Below are positions 36,301-48,648 of a stretch of 64,000 nucleotides of DNA, one piece after another. The stretch comes from Maniola hyperantus (Eukaryota; Arthropoda; Insecta; Lepidoptera; Nymphalidae). The notes beneath the pieces are model-generated. The model had not been told where the DNA came from and searched no databases. It was given only the letters and a program-made list of their open reading frames with translations. The DNA is taken from contig NC_048562.1 in the NCBI RefSeq assembly GCF_902806685.2, forward strand, positions 1 to 64,000, read 5' to 3'. How positions within the stretch are numbered: the stretch's first letter is position 1; every line of letters begins with the position of its first letter. A program made the position numbers and the translations under genes.

Positions 36301-39300
36301 GAGCTGTGGACCATGGTGCACTCCGAGTATAACAAGCGGTAAGGAAGGTTGTATTGCTATTGTCAGCAGGCAGCCACCCGCCGGCGAGTGGAGGCGGCGC
36401 GTCGCTGCACCCGCTGCTCAAGAGTCGGCTGCAGGCGCCGCAGTGGGAGAGCGCCGAGCTGTGGACCATGGTGCACTCCGAGTATAACAAGCGGTAAGGA
36501 AGGTTGTATTGCTATTGTCAGCAGGCAGCCACCCGCCGGCGAGTGGAGGCGGCGCGTCGCTGCACCCGCTGCTCAAGAGTCGGCTGCAGGCGCCGCAGTG
36601 GGAGAGCGCCGAGCTGTGGACCATGGTGCACTCCGAGTATAACAAGCGGTAAGGAAGTTTGTATTGCTATTGTCAGCAGGCAGCCACCCGCCGGCGAGTG
36701 GAGGCGGCGCGTCGCTGCACCCGCTGCTCAAGAGTCGGCTGCAGGCGCCGCAGTGGGAGAGCGCCGAGCTGTGGACCATGGTGCACTCCGAGTATAACAA
36801 GCGGTAAGGAAGTTTGTATTGCTATTGTCAGCAGGCAGCCACCCGCCGGCGAGTGGAGGCGGCGCGTCGCTGCACCCGCTGCTCAAGAGTCGGCTGCAGG
36901 CGCCGCAGTGGGAGAGCGCCGAGCTGTGGACCATGGTGCACTCCGAGTATAACAAGCGGTAAGGAAGTTTGTATTGCTATTGTCAGCAGGCAGCCACCCG
37001 CCGGCGAGTGGAGGCGGCGCGTCGCTGCACCCGCTGCTCAAGAGTCGGCTGCAGGCGCCGCAGTGGGAGAGCGCCGAGCTGTGGACCATGGTGCACTCCG
37101 AGTATAACAAGCGGTAAGGAAGGTTGTATTGCTATTGTCAGCAGGCAGCCACCCGCCGGCGAGTGGAGGCGGCGCGTCGCTGCACCCGCTGCTCAAGAGT
37201 CGGCTGCAGGCGCCGCAGTGGGAGAGCGCCGAGCTGTGGACCATGGTGCACTCCGAGTATAACAAGCGGTAAGGAAGTTTGTATTGCTATTGTCAGCAGG
37301 CAGCCACCCGCCGGCGAGTGGCGGCGGCGCGTCGCTGCACCCGCTGCTCAAGAGTCGGCTGCAGGCGCCGCAGTGGGAGAGCGCCGAGCTGTGGACCATG
37401 GTGCACTCCGAGTATAACAAGCGGTAAGGAAGTTTGTATTGCTATTGTCAGCAGGCAGCCACCCGCCGGCGAGTGGAGGCGGCGCGTCGCTGCACCCGCT
37501 GCTCAAGAGTCGGCTGCAGGCGCCGCAGTGGGAGAGCGCCGAGCTGTGGACCATGGTGCACTCCGAGTATAACAAGCGGTAAGGAAGGTTGGATAGAAGC
37601 AGGCTGTGCGGAAGGCTCGGCATGCACCGCCCGCCAGGATTTGTGTGGTGTTGCGTGGTGGTGGCACATACTGCTTGCTTGGTGGCTGGCTTTTCCTGCA
37701 TGTTTAGCAGTGAGAGGGCGGGCGGTGCATGGCAAGTTGTACCATACAAATTTGCCTGTTTCAGCGGATAATAGCAAATTAAGCTTTTGGTTCTTAGTAC
37801 AAGGTATCTTCAGGTATTAAAAATCTCTGGCAGCGTTATATTCCTCACTCGCTGATGCCCGCGGCTTCGTCCGGGTGGATTTAAACCCTGTGGGAACTTT
37901 CTGCATTTCCAGGATAGCAAGTAGACTATGTTCGTCTCCGGGGTGTAAGCTATATCTTTATACCCGTTAGAATTTGTTGAGTAGATTTAGAGCCCAAAAT
38001 CGCCATAAATCGTATTATTGAAAAATAAAATCTTCGATAGCGCGACTTAACTAGACAGAGCGCCATCTAGCACAAATTTTTGGCAATAATTGTTACGCTT
38101 CGTTCGCAGCGGCCGTGTAGCTTCCTTGGTGACGCTGCAGAAGCGCTGGCACGAGCTTAAGCTGCTGGCGCGCAAGAACATGCTGCTGTCCATGCGCGAC
38201 CAGCGACAGAAGCCGCATCCGCTACTTCTGGCCATCGTCAAAAGGTGACAGCTGAACATTGCACTAAATGAGTATATCTAAAAAGCCTATTTCATATATA
38301 TAGCCTATAAAAAAAAGGTAGTACGTGCAAGTTGAAACCTATAACTTCGCAAATTCCTTTGGGAGAAATTTAAGAAATAAATACTATCCGATTCGAAGGA
38401 CGAAAAATGTGGGGTGTAAAATTCTATGTGGGTGATAGATTGATAGAATTTATTACCTGTATTGTCCTTCCTTCGATAGCTCTCGATATTGATAATTTGA
38501 TATATCAGTATAGTGCGATTCGCGAGGCAGTAGGTGACCACTGCCCAGTTACCTGCCAGCACGAGGCTCGTGGATTGTGTTGGTGTCGTTGTTCTACATG
38601 CAGAGTCCCGAACACTTCAATATATGTATACTTACAGTGATATATCAGTATAGTGCGATTCGCGAGGCAGTAGGTGACCACTGCCCAGTTACCTGCCAGC
38701 ACGAGGCTCGTGGATTGTGTTGGTGTCGTTGTTCTACATGCAGAGTCCCGAACACTTCAATATATGTATACTTACAGTGATATATCAGTATAGTGCGATT
38801 CGCGAGGCAGTAGGTGACCACTGCCCAGTTACCTGCCAGCACGAGGCTCGTGGATTGTGTTGGTGTCGTTGTTCTACATGCAGAGTCCCGAACACTTCAA
38901 TATATGTATACTTACAGTGATATATCAGTATAGTGCGATTCGCGAGGCAGTAGGTGACCACTGCCCAGTTACCTGCCAGCACGAGGCTCGTGGATTGTGT
39001 TGGTGTCGTTGTTCTACATGCAGAGTCCCGAACACTTCAATATATGTATACTTACAGTGATATATCAGTATAGTGCGATTCGCGAGGCAGTAGGTGACCA
39101 CTGCCCAGTTACCTGCCAGCACGAGGCTCGTGGATTGTGTTGGTGTCGTTGTTCTACATGCAGAGTCCCGAACACTTCAATATATGTATACTTACAGTGA
39201 TATATCAGTATAGTGCGATTCGCGAGGCAGTAGGTGACCACTGCCCAGTTACCTGCCAGCACGAGGCTCGTGGATTGTGTTGGTGTCGTTGTTCTACATG

Positions 39301-42300
39301 CAGAGTCCCGAACACTTCAATATATGTATACTTACAGTGATATATCAGTATAGTGCGATTCGCGAGGCAGTAGGTGACCACTGCCCAGTTACCTGCCAGC
39401 ACGAGGCTCGTGGATTGTGTTGGTGTCGTTGTTCTACATGCAGAGTCGCGAACACTTCAATATATGTATACTTACAGTGATATATCAGTATAGTGCGATT
39501 CGCGAGGCAGTAGGTGACCACTGCCCAGTTACCTGCCAGCACGAGGCTCGTGGATTGTGTTGGTGTCGTTGTTCTACATGCAGAGTCCCGAACACTTCAA
39601 TATATGTATACTTACAGTGATATATCAGTATAGTGCGATTCGCGAGGCAGTAGGTGACCACTGCCCAGTTACCTGCCAGCACGAGGCTCGTGGATTGTGT
39701 TGGTGTCGTTGTTCTACATGCAGAGTCCCGAACACTTCAATATATGTATACTTACAGTGATATATCAGTATAGTGCGATTCGCGAGGCAGTAGGTGACCA
39801 CTGCCCAGTTACCTGCCAGCACGAGGCTCGTGGATTGTGTTGGTGTCGTTGTTCTACATGCAGAGTCCCGAACACTTCAATATATGTATACTTACAGTGA
39901 TATATCAGTATAGTGCGATTCGCGAGGCAGTAGGTGACCACTGCCCAGTTACCTGCCAGCACGAGGCTCGTGGATTGTGTTGGTGTCGTTGTTCTACATG
40001 CAGAGTCCCGAACACTTCAATATATGTATACTTACAGTGATATATCAGTATAGTGCGATTCGCGAGGCAGTAGGTGACCACTGCCCAGTTACCTGCCAGC
40101 ACGAGGCTCGTGGATTGTGTTGGTGTCGTTGTTCTACATGCAGAGTCCCGAACACTTCAATATATGTATACTTACAGTGATATATCAGTATAGTGCGATT
40201 CGCGAGGCAGTAGGTGACCACTGCCCAGTTACCTGCCAGCACGAGGCTCGTGGATTGTGTTGGTGTCGTTGTTCTACATGCAGAGTCCCGAACACTTCAA
40301 TATATGTATACTTACAGTGATATATCAGTATAGTGCGATTCGCGAGGCAGTAGGTGACCACTGCCCAGTTACCTGCCAGCACGAGGCTCGTGGATTGTGT
40401 TGGTGTCGTTGTTCTACATGCAGAGTCCCGAACACTTCAATATATGTATACTTACAGTGATATATCAGTATAGTGCGATTCGCGAGGCAGTAGGTGACCA
40501 CTGCCCAGTTACCTGCCAGCACGAGGCTCGTGGATTGTGTTGGTGTCGTTGTTCTACATGCAGAGTCCCGAACACTTCAATATATGTATACTTACAGTGA
40601 TATATCAGTATAGTGCGATTCGCGAGGCAGTAGGTGACCACTGCCCAGTTACCTGCCAGCACGAGGCTCGTGGATTGTGTTGGTGTCGTTGTTCTACATG
40701 CAGAGTCGCGAACACTTCAATATATGTATACTTACAGTGATATATCAGTATAGTGCGATTCGCGAGGCAGTAGGTGACCACTGCCCAGTTACCTGCCAGC
40801 ACGAGGCTCGTGGATTGTGTTGGTGTCGTTGTTCTACATGCAGAGTCCCGAACACTTCAATATATGTATACTTACAGTGATATATCAGTATAGTGCGATT
40901 CGCGAGGCAGTAGGTGACCACTGCCCAGTTACCTGCCAGCACGAGGCTCGTGGATTGTGTTGGTGTCGTTGTTCTACATGCAGAGTCCCGAACACTTCAA
41001 TATATGTATACTTACAGTGATATATCAGTATAGTGCGATTCGCGAGGCAGTAGGTGACCACTGCCCAGTTACCTGCCAGCACGAGGCTCGTGGATTGTGT
41101 TGGTGTCGTTGTTCTACATGCAGAGTCCCGAACACTTCAATATATGTATACTTACAGTGATATATCAGTATAGTGCGATTCGCGAGGCAGTAGGTGACCA
41201 CTGCCCAGTTACCTGCCAGCACGAGGCTCGTGGATTGTGTTGGTGTCGTTGTTCTACATGCAGAGTCCCGAACACTTCAATATATGTATACTTACAGTGA
41301 TATATCAGTATAGTGCGATTCGCGAGGCAGTAGGTGACCACTGCCCAGTTACCTGCCAGCACGAGGCTCGTGGATTGTGTTGGTGTCGTTGTTCTACATG
41401 CAGAGTCCCGAACACTTCAATATATGTATACTTACAGTGATATATCAGTATAGTGCGATTCGCGAGGCAGTAGGTGACCACTGCCCAGTTACCTGCCAGC
41501 ACGAGGCTCGTGGATTGTGTTGGTGTCGTTGTTCTACATGCAGAGTCCCGAACACTTCAATATATGTATACTTACAGTGATATATCAGTATAGTGCGATT
41601 CGCGAGGCAGTAGGTGACCACTGCCCAGTTACCTGCCAGCACGAGGCTCGTGGATTGTGTTGGTGTCGTTGTTCTACATGCAGAGTCCCGAACACTTCAA
41701 TATATGTATACTTACAGTGATATATCAGTATAGTGCGATTCGCGAGGCAGTAGGTGACCACTGCCCAGTTACCTGCCAGCACGAGGCTCGTGGATTGTGT
41801 TGGTGTCGTTGTTCTACATGCAGAGTCCCGAACACTTCAATATATGTATACTTACAGTGATATATCAGTATAGTGCGATTCGCGAGGCAGTAGGTGACCA
41901 CTGCCCAGTTACCTGCCAGCACGAGGCTCGTGGATTGTGTTGGTGTCGTTGTTCTACATGCAGAGTCCCGAACACTTCAATATATGTATACTTACAGTGA
42001 TATATCAGTATAGTGCGATTCGCGAGGCAGTAGGTGACCACTGCCCAGTTACCTGCCAGCACGAGGCTCGTGGATTGTGTTGGTGTCGTTGTTCTACATG
42101 CAGAGTCCCGAACACTTCAATATATGTATACTTACAGTGATATATCAGTATAGTGCGATTCGCGAGGCAGTAGGTGACCACTGCCCAGTTACCTGCCAGC
42201 ACGAGGCTCGTGGATTGTGTTGGTGTCGTTGTTCTACATGCAGAGTCCCGAACACTTCAATATATGTATACTTACAGTGATATATCAGTATAGTGCGATT

Positions 42301-45300
42301 CGCGAGGCAGTAGGTGACCACTGCCCAGTTACCTGCCAGCACGAGGCTCGTGGATTGTGTTGGTGTCGTTGTTCTACATGCAGAGTCCCGAACACTTCAA
42401 TATATGTATACTTACAGTGATATATCAGTATAGTGCGATTCGCGAGGCAGTAGGTGACCACTGCCCAGTTACCTGCCAGCACGAGGCTCGTGGATTGTGT
42501 TGGTGTCGTTGTTCTACATGCAGAGTCCCGAACACTTCAATATATGTATACTTACAGTGATATATCAGTATAGTGCGATTCGCGAGGCAGTAGGTGACCA
42601 CTGCCCAGTTACCTGCCAGCACGAGGCTCGTGGATTGTGTTGGTGTCGTTGTTCTACATGCAGAGTCCCGAACACTTCAATATATGTATACTTACAGTGA
42701 TATATCAGTATAGTGCGATTCGCGAGGCAGTAGGTGACCACTGCCCAGTTACCTGCCAGCACGAGGCTCGTGGATTGTGTTGGTGTCGTTGTTCTACATG
42801 CAGAGTCGCGAACACTTCAATATATGTATACTTACAGTGATATATCAGTATAGTGCGATTCGCGAGGCAGTAGGTGACCACTGCCCAGTTACCTGCCAGC
42901 ACGAGGCTCGTGGATTGTGTTGGTGTCGTTGTTCTACATGCAGAGTCCCGAACACTTCAATATATGTATACTTACAGTGATATATCAGTATAGTGCGATT
43001 CGCGAGGCAGTAGGTGACCACTGCCCAGTTACCTGCCAGCACGAGGCTCGTGGATTGTGTTGGTGTCGTTGTTCTACATGCAGAGTCCCGAACACTTCAA
43101 TATATGTATACTTACAGTGATATATCAGTATAGTGCGATTCGCGAGGCAGTAGGTGACCACTGCCCAGTTACCTGCCAGCACGAGGCTCGTGGATTGTGT
43201 TGGTGTCGTTGTTCTACATGCAGAGTCCCGAACACTTCAATATATGTATACTTACAGTGATATATCAGTATAGTGCGATTCGCGAGGCAGTAGGTGACCA
43301 CTGCCCAGTTACCTGCCAGCACGAGGCTCGTGGATTGTGTTGGTGTCGTTGTTCTACATGCAGAGTCCCGAACACTTCAATATATGTATACTTACAGTGA
43401 TATATCAGTATAGTGCGATTCGCGAGGCAGTAGGTGACCACTGCCCAGTTACCTGCCAGCACGAGGCTCGTGGATTGTGTTGGTGTCGTTGTTCTACATG
43501 CAGAGTCCCGAACACTTCAATATATGTATACTTACAGTGATATATCAGTATAGTGCGATTCGCGAGGCAGTAGGTGACCACTGCCCAGTTACCTGCCAGC
43601 ACGAGGCTCGTGGATTGTGTTGGTGTCGTTGTTCTACATGCAGAGTCCCGAACACTTCAATATATGTATACTTACAGTGATATATCAGTATAGTGCGATT
43701 CGCGAGGCAGTAGGTGACCACTGCCCAGTTACCTGCCAGCACGAGGCTCGTGGATTGTGTTGGTGTCGTTGTTCTACATGCAGAGTCCCGAACACTTCAA
43801 TATATGTATACTTACAGTGATATATCAGTATAGTGCGATTCGCGAGGCAGTAGGTGACCACTGCCCAGTTACCTGCCAGCACGAGGCTCGTGGATTGTGT
43901 TGGTGTCGTTGTTCTACATGCAGAGTCCCGAACACTTCAATATATGTATACTTACAGTGATATATCAGTATAGTGCGATTCGCGAGGCAGTAGGTGACCA
44001 CTGCCCAGTTACCTGCCAGCACGAGGCTCGTGGATTGTGTTGGTGTCGTTGTTCTACATGCAGAGTCCGCACACTTCAATATATGTATACTTACAGTGAT
44101 ATATCAGTATAGTGCGATTCGCGAGGCAGTAGGTGACCACTGCCCAGTTACCTGCCAGCACGAGGCTCGTGGATTGTGTTGGTGTCGTTGTTCTACATGC
44201 AGAGTCCCGAACACTTCAATATATGTATACTTACAGTGATATATCAGTATAGTGCGATTCGCGAGGCAGTAGGTGACCACTGCCCAGTTACCTGCCAGCA
44301 CGAGGCTCGTGGATTGTGTTGGTGTCGTTGTTCTACATGCAGAGTCCCGAACACTTCAATATATGTATACTTACAGTGATATAATGGGAATGATTACTAA
44401 GTCAAAAATACATTATTTCTTAGTAATTATTAAATTCAGAGTCTTCCAAAATTCGTAAAATCCACATTCGCTGCTAGTTTTAAGTTTGCTTACCATTTTA
44501 AATTATCGATTTCACTAAAAAAGTACGTCAAATTACGTCAAATGTGTATGACGTCACATCTGTGTGAACGTCAATGAGCGTGTCGTTGACGCGACTTTGG
44601 AGTTTTTACAATCCCAAAATTCCCAACGTGCCTAGAGAAGTGTTGACTTGACAACTGTTTATTTGTTGATGTTGTGGCAGGTTCCCGCACGTGGTGATGT
44701 CGCCGCTGGCGCCGTGGGCGCGCCTCGTGAGGGACAAGCGCGTGCACACACACGACGTCGTCGCAGACGTGAGTACACCACGCCCGAGGGTCGCGACCCC
44801 GTCCCATTCAAGTTTTTTTATTAAGAATATTAGCTATGATACCCTGGAACAGCTTTACACCGAACACTAAGGTACTGGAAATGGTCCACAAAGACAGAGA
44901 ACTCATGTCCACTATCGTACGAAGGAAGCTCGCTCTCCTTGGAGGATTTGCAAAGAGGAGCCGGATTCTCATTTCATGATTAGTTTTGGAAGGAAGAATT
45001 GAAGGCAAAGGGAATGGAACTTCGTTTGGAAGAAGGCACGCGATGATCATGAGCAATGTTCCTCATGGCTAATATTCTCTTTTCCCTCCAACTAAGCTTG
45101 TACAGCGACAGTAGTGCAACGGGTGTAAGATAGAAATGTTTATCAACTAAGCTTGTACAGCGACAGTAGTGCAACGGGTGTAAGATAGAAATGTTTATCA
45201 ACTAAGCTTGTACAGCGACAGTAGTGCAACGGGTGTAAGATAGAAATGTTTATCAACTAAGCTTGTACAGCGACAGTAGTGCAACAGGTGTAAGATAGAA

Positions 45301-48300
45301 ATGTTTATCAACTAAGCTTGTACAGCGACAGTAGTGCAACAGGTGTAAGATAGAAATGTTTATCAACTAAGCTTGTACAGCGACAGTAGTGCAACAGGTG
45401 TAAGATAGAAATGTTTATCAACTAAGCTTGTACAGCGACAGTAGTGCAACGGGTGTAAGATAGAAATGTTTATCAACTAAGCTTGTACAGCGACAGTAGT
45501 GCAACGGGTGTAAGATAGAAATGTTTATCAACTAAGCTTGTACAGCGACAGTAGTGCAACGGGTGTAAGATAGAAATGTTTATCAACTAAGCTTGTACAG
45601 CGACAGTAGTGCAACGGGTGTAAGATAGAAATGTTTATCAACTAAGCTTGTACAGCGACAGTAGTGCAACGGGTGTAAGATAGAAATGTTAACAACTAAG
45701 CTTGTACAGCGACAGTAGTGCAACGGGTGTAAGATAGAAATGTTTATCAACTAAGCTTGTACAGCGACAGTAGTGCAACGGGTGTAAGATAGAAATGTTT
45801 ATCAACTAAGCTTGTACAGCGACAGTAGTGCAACGGGTGTAAGATAGAAATGTTTATCAACTAAGCTTGTACAGCGACAGTAGTGCAACGGGTGTAAGAT
45901 AGAAATGTTTATCAACTAAGCTTGTACAGCGACAGTAGTGCAACGGGTGTAAGATAGAAATGTTTATCAACTAAGCTTGTACAGCGACAGTAGTGCAACG
46001 GGTGTAAGATAGAAATGTTTATCAACTAAGCTTGTACAGCGACAGTAGTGCAACGGGTGTAAGATAGAAATGTTTATCAACTAAGCTTGTACAGCGACAG
46101 TAGTGCAACGGGTGTAAGATAGAAATGTTTATCAACTAAGCTTGTACAGCGACAGTAGTGCAACGGGTGTAAGATAGAAATGTTTATCAACTAAGCTTGT
46201 ACAGCGACAGTAGTGCAACGGGTGTAAGATAGAAATGTTTATCAACTAAGCTTGTACAGCGACAGTAGTGCAACGGGTGTAAGATAGAAATGTTTATCAA
46301 CTAAGCTTGTACAGCGACAGTAGTGCAACGGGTGTAAGATAGAAATGTTTATCAACTAAGCTTGTACAGCGACAGTAGTGCAACGGGTGTAAGATAGAAA
46401 TGTTTATCAACTAAGCTTGTACAGCGACAGTAGTGCAACGGGTGTAAGATAGAAATGTTGCGCAGAAGCGCAAGTACATCGGCTAGGTTGTTGTAAGGCA
46501 ATCCTCTAAAGTTGTTTCCTTGTCTGTTGCAGGCCTCCGTCCTAGCGACACTGGCCGACGTGCCGAGCAGCGTATGTAAGTACTATTTTTAAGTAACAAA
46601 TGCTTTTTCCAAAGGTGAAGAAGCTCATTAATGTAAATGAGGAACAGAAAGGGTCCTAAAATGGAATCTTGCGGGATCCCTATCTCTACAATTCATCCGG
46701 AAGATCGCTTTCCATTCACGTGTACCTTTTGTGTTCTATTATTCAGGTAAGATCTGATCAACTCCAATGCTACACCCCTAATTCCTTAATGGTGCAATTT
46801 CCTGAGCAGTGTTTCACGATCAACACAATAGGAAGCCTCGGATAAATCACAGAAAACACTTTAATACTTTCTTTTTTCTGTTTTTACTTGATCTAGTTAC
46901 CTAGATTGCGTCTGTTAGTGCAGCTACGTCTGGCTACGGCTGGACATAGATCTCTTGTAGGGACCTCCACATGCCGCGCACCTTTTTATATTATTTGATA
47001 TTATCCGTCCTCCTAGTGGGGGATCTTCCAAAGCTGCGCTTTCCGGTGCGAGGTCGCCATTCTAGCATCTTGGGACCCCATCGTCTCAACGTCAGTTTTT
47101 CGAACAATGTGTTCCGCCCATTACCACTTGAACTTCGCAACCCGTTGAGCTATGTCGGTTACTCTGGTTCTCCTACGGGTCTCCTCATGTCCTCATTGAG
47201 CATGTAGAGATACTCCGTACATAGCTCCCTCCATCGCCCTCTGATGTCCTCTGCTGCTGCAGATGGCGGCCGTGCACGTTGGCGGCGGTGGGGGAGGGGT
47301 CGGAGAGGCTGACAGCTTTCTGTGTCGTAGTGCGTGTAGCACTTGGCGTGGCTTGACGCTCTCCTAGGAGGTCGATCTAGATCGCGGTACCTGTTTTTTA
47401 AAATAAAATTAGCAAGCAAAAATAAATAAATAGCAAGCAAAATGGTCTGAAACTGCTTAAATTGAGTCAGATTAGTCAGAGAGAGTTAGATTTTGTTCAA
47501 AACGGTATAATTTTGATTTGTGCAGCTCCACCGCGTTGTGCAGCTCCACCGCGTTGTGCAGCTCCACCGCGTTGTGCAGCTCCACCGCGTTGTGCAGCTC
47601 CACCGCGTTGTGCAGCTCCACCGCGTTGTGCAGCTCCACCGCGTTGTGCAGCTCCACCGCGTTGTGCAGCTCCACCGCGTTGTGCAGCTCCACCGCGTTG
47701 TGCAGCTCCACCGCGTTGTGCAGCTCCACCGCGTTGTGCAGCTCCACCGCGTTGTGCAGCTCCACCGCGTTGTGCAGCTCCACCGCGTTGTTCGCTAGCT
47801 TCTCAATTTATCTATCTACTACCTTATGCTCGCGACTTCGTCCGCGTGGACTATACAAATTTCAGACCAATATTTTACCCCATTAGGGGTTGAATTTTTA
47901 AAAATCCTTTCATAGCAGATGTCTACGTCACGTTAAGCTATCTGCATGCAAAATTTCGGCCCGATCCGTCCAGTAGTTTGAGCCGTGCGTCGATGGATCG
48001 GTCAGTCAGTCACGCTTTACATATTAGGATGAGTACGTACGTATGTATTGCAGCGATGAGCGACGTGCTGCGCGAGCTGCTGGAGTGGAGCGACGACGAG
48101 CCGGAGATCATCGAACACGACAGAGAGGTCATCGACCTCGACTCCGACCACGAGGCGGACAGCACCGAACGGGACGAACATACATTTATACTCAAAACTA
48201 TCAAAACTGAAAAACCTGACGACGACGATACTCACATACCGCAACCAAATACTGACGATAGTGCTGAAACACAACTAACTGACGGCCCCGACCCCGGCGA

Positions 48301-48616
48301 CAACGCAGCCAGCGGAGCTACGTCTGATCAGTTGAATAATAATGCGAAACAAACGTCACAAAATACTAATACTATTAATTTTAGTATGAACACATTAATA
48401 GAAAATTCTGCTTTAGCGAAACTGCTGGTCAGCAGTGTAGTTAAAACTCAACAGACAGAGAACACGCCGAGCACAGACGACGTACACGCGAGCACAGACA
48501 CACACACACAGAGAGGCAACAGCAGGATCATGTTTGAAGATGACGACGATTTGATAGAATTTGAAAATTTTTATGCCAACCTCAATACGGAGTTGGATCT
48601 AAACGACGAAGTGCCA

Positions 48617-48648
<32 letters not shown>

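Noticed and set aside
33714..37820. Dozens of 75-97-codon frames on both strands at 155-bp spacing
   Set aside because: Periodic by-products of the tandem array, with no independent start, splice or domain evidence.
38407..44458. Repeated 65-67-codon frames on both strands at 140-bp spacing
   Set aside because: Periodic by-products of an intronic satellite. Cysteine-rich translation (LCWCRCSTCRV) is coincidental.
25882..46460. CRISPR-like arrays
   Set aside because: Units are whole tandem copies without unique spacers, in a eukaryotic intron-exon context.
47462..47893. CAAPPR/CSSTAL repeat protein
   Set aside because: An 18-bp minisatellite translated in frame. No splice sites and no conserved flanks.
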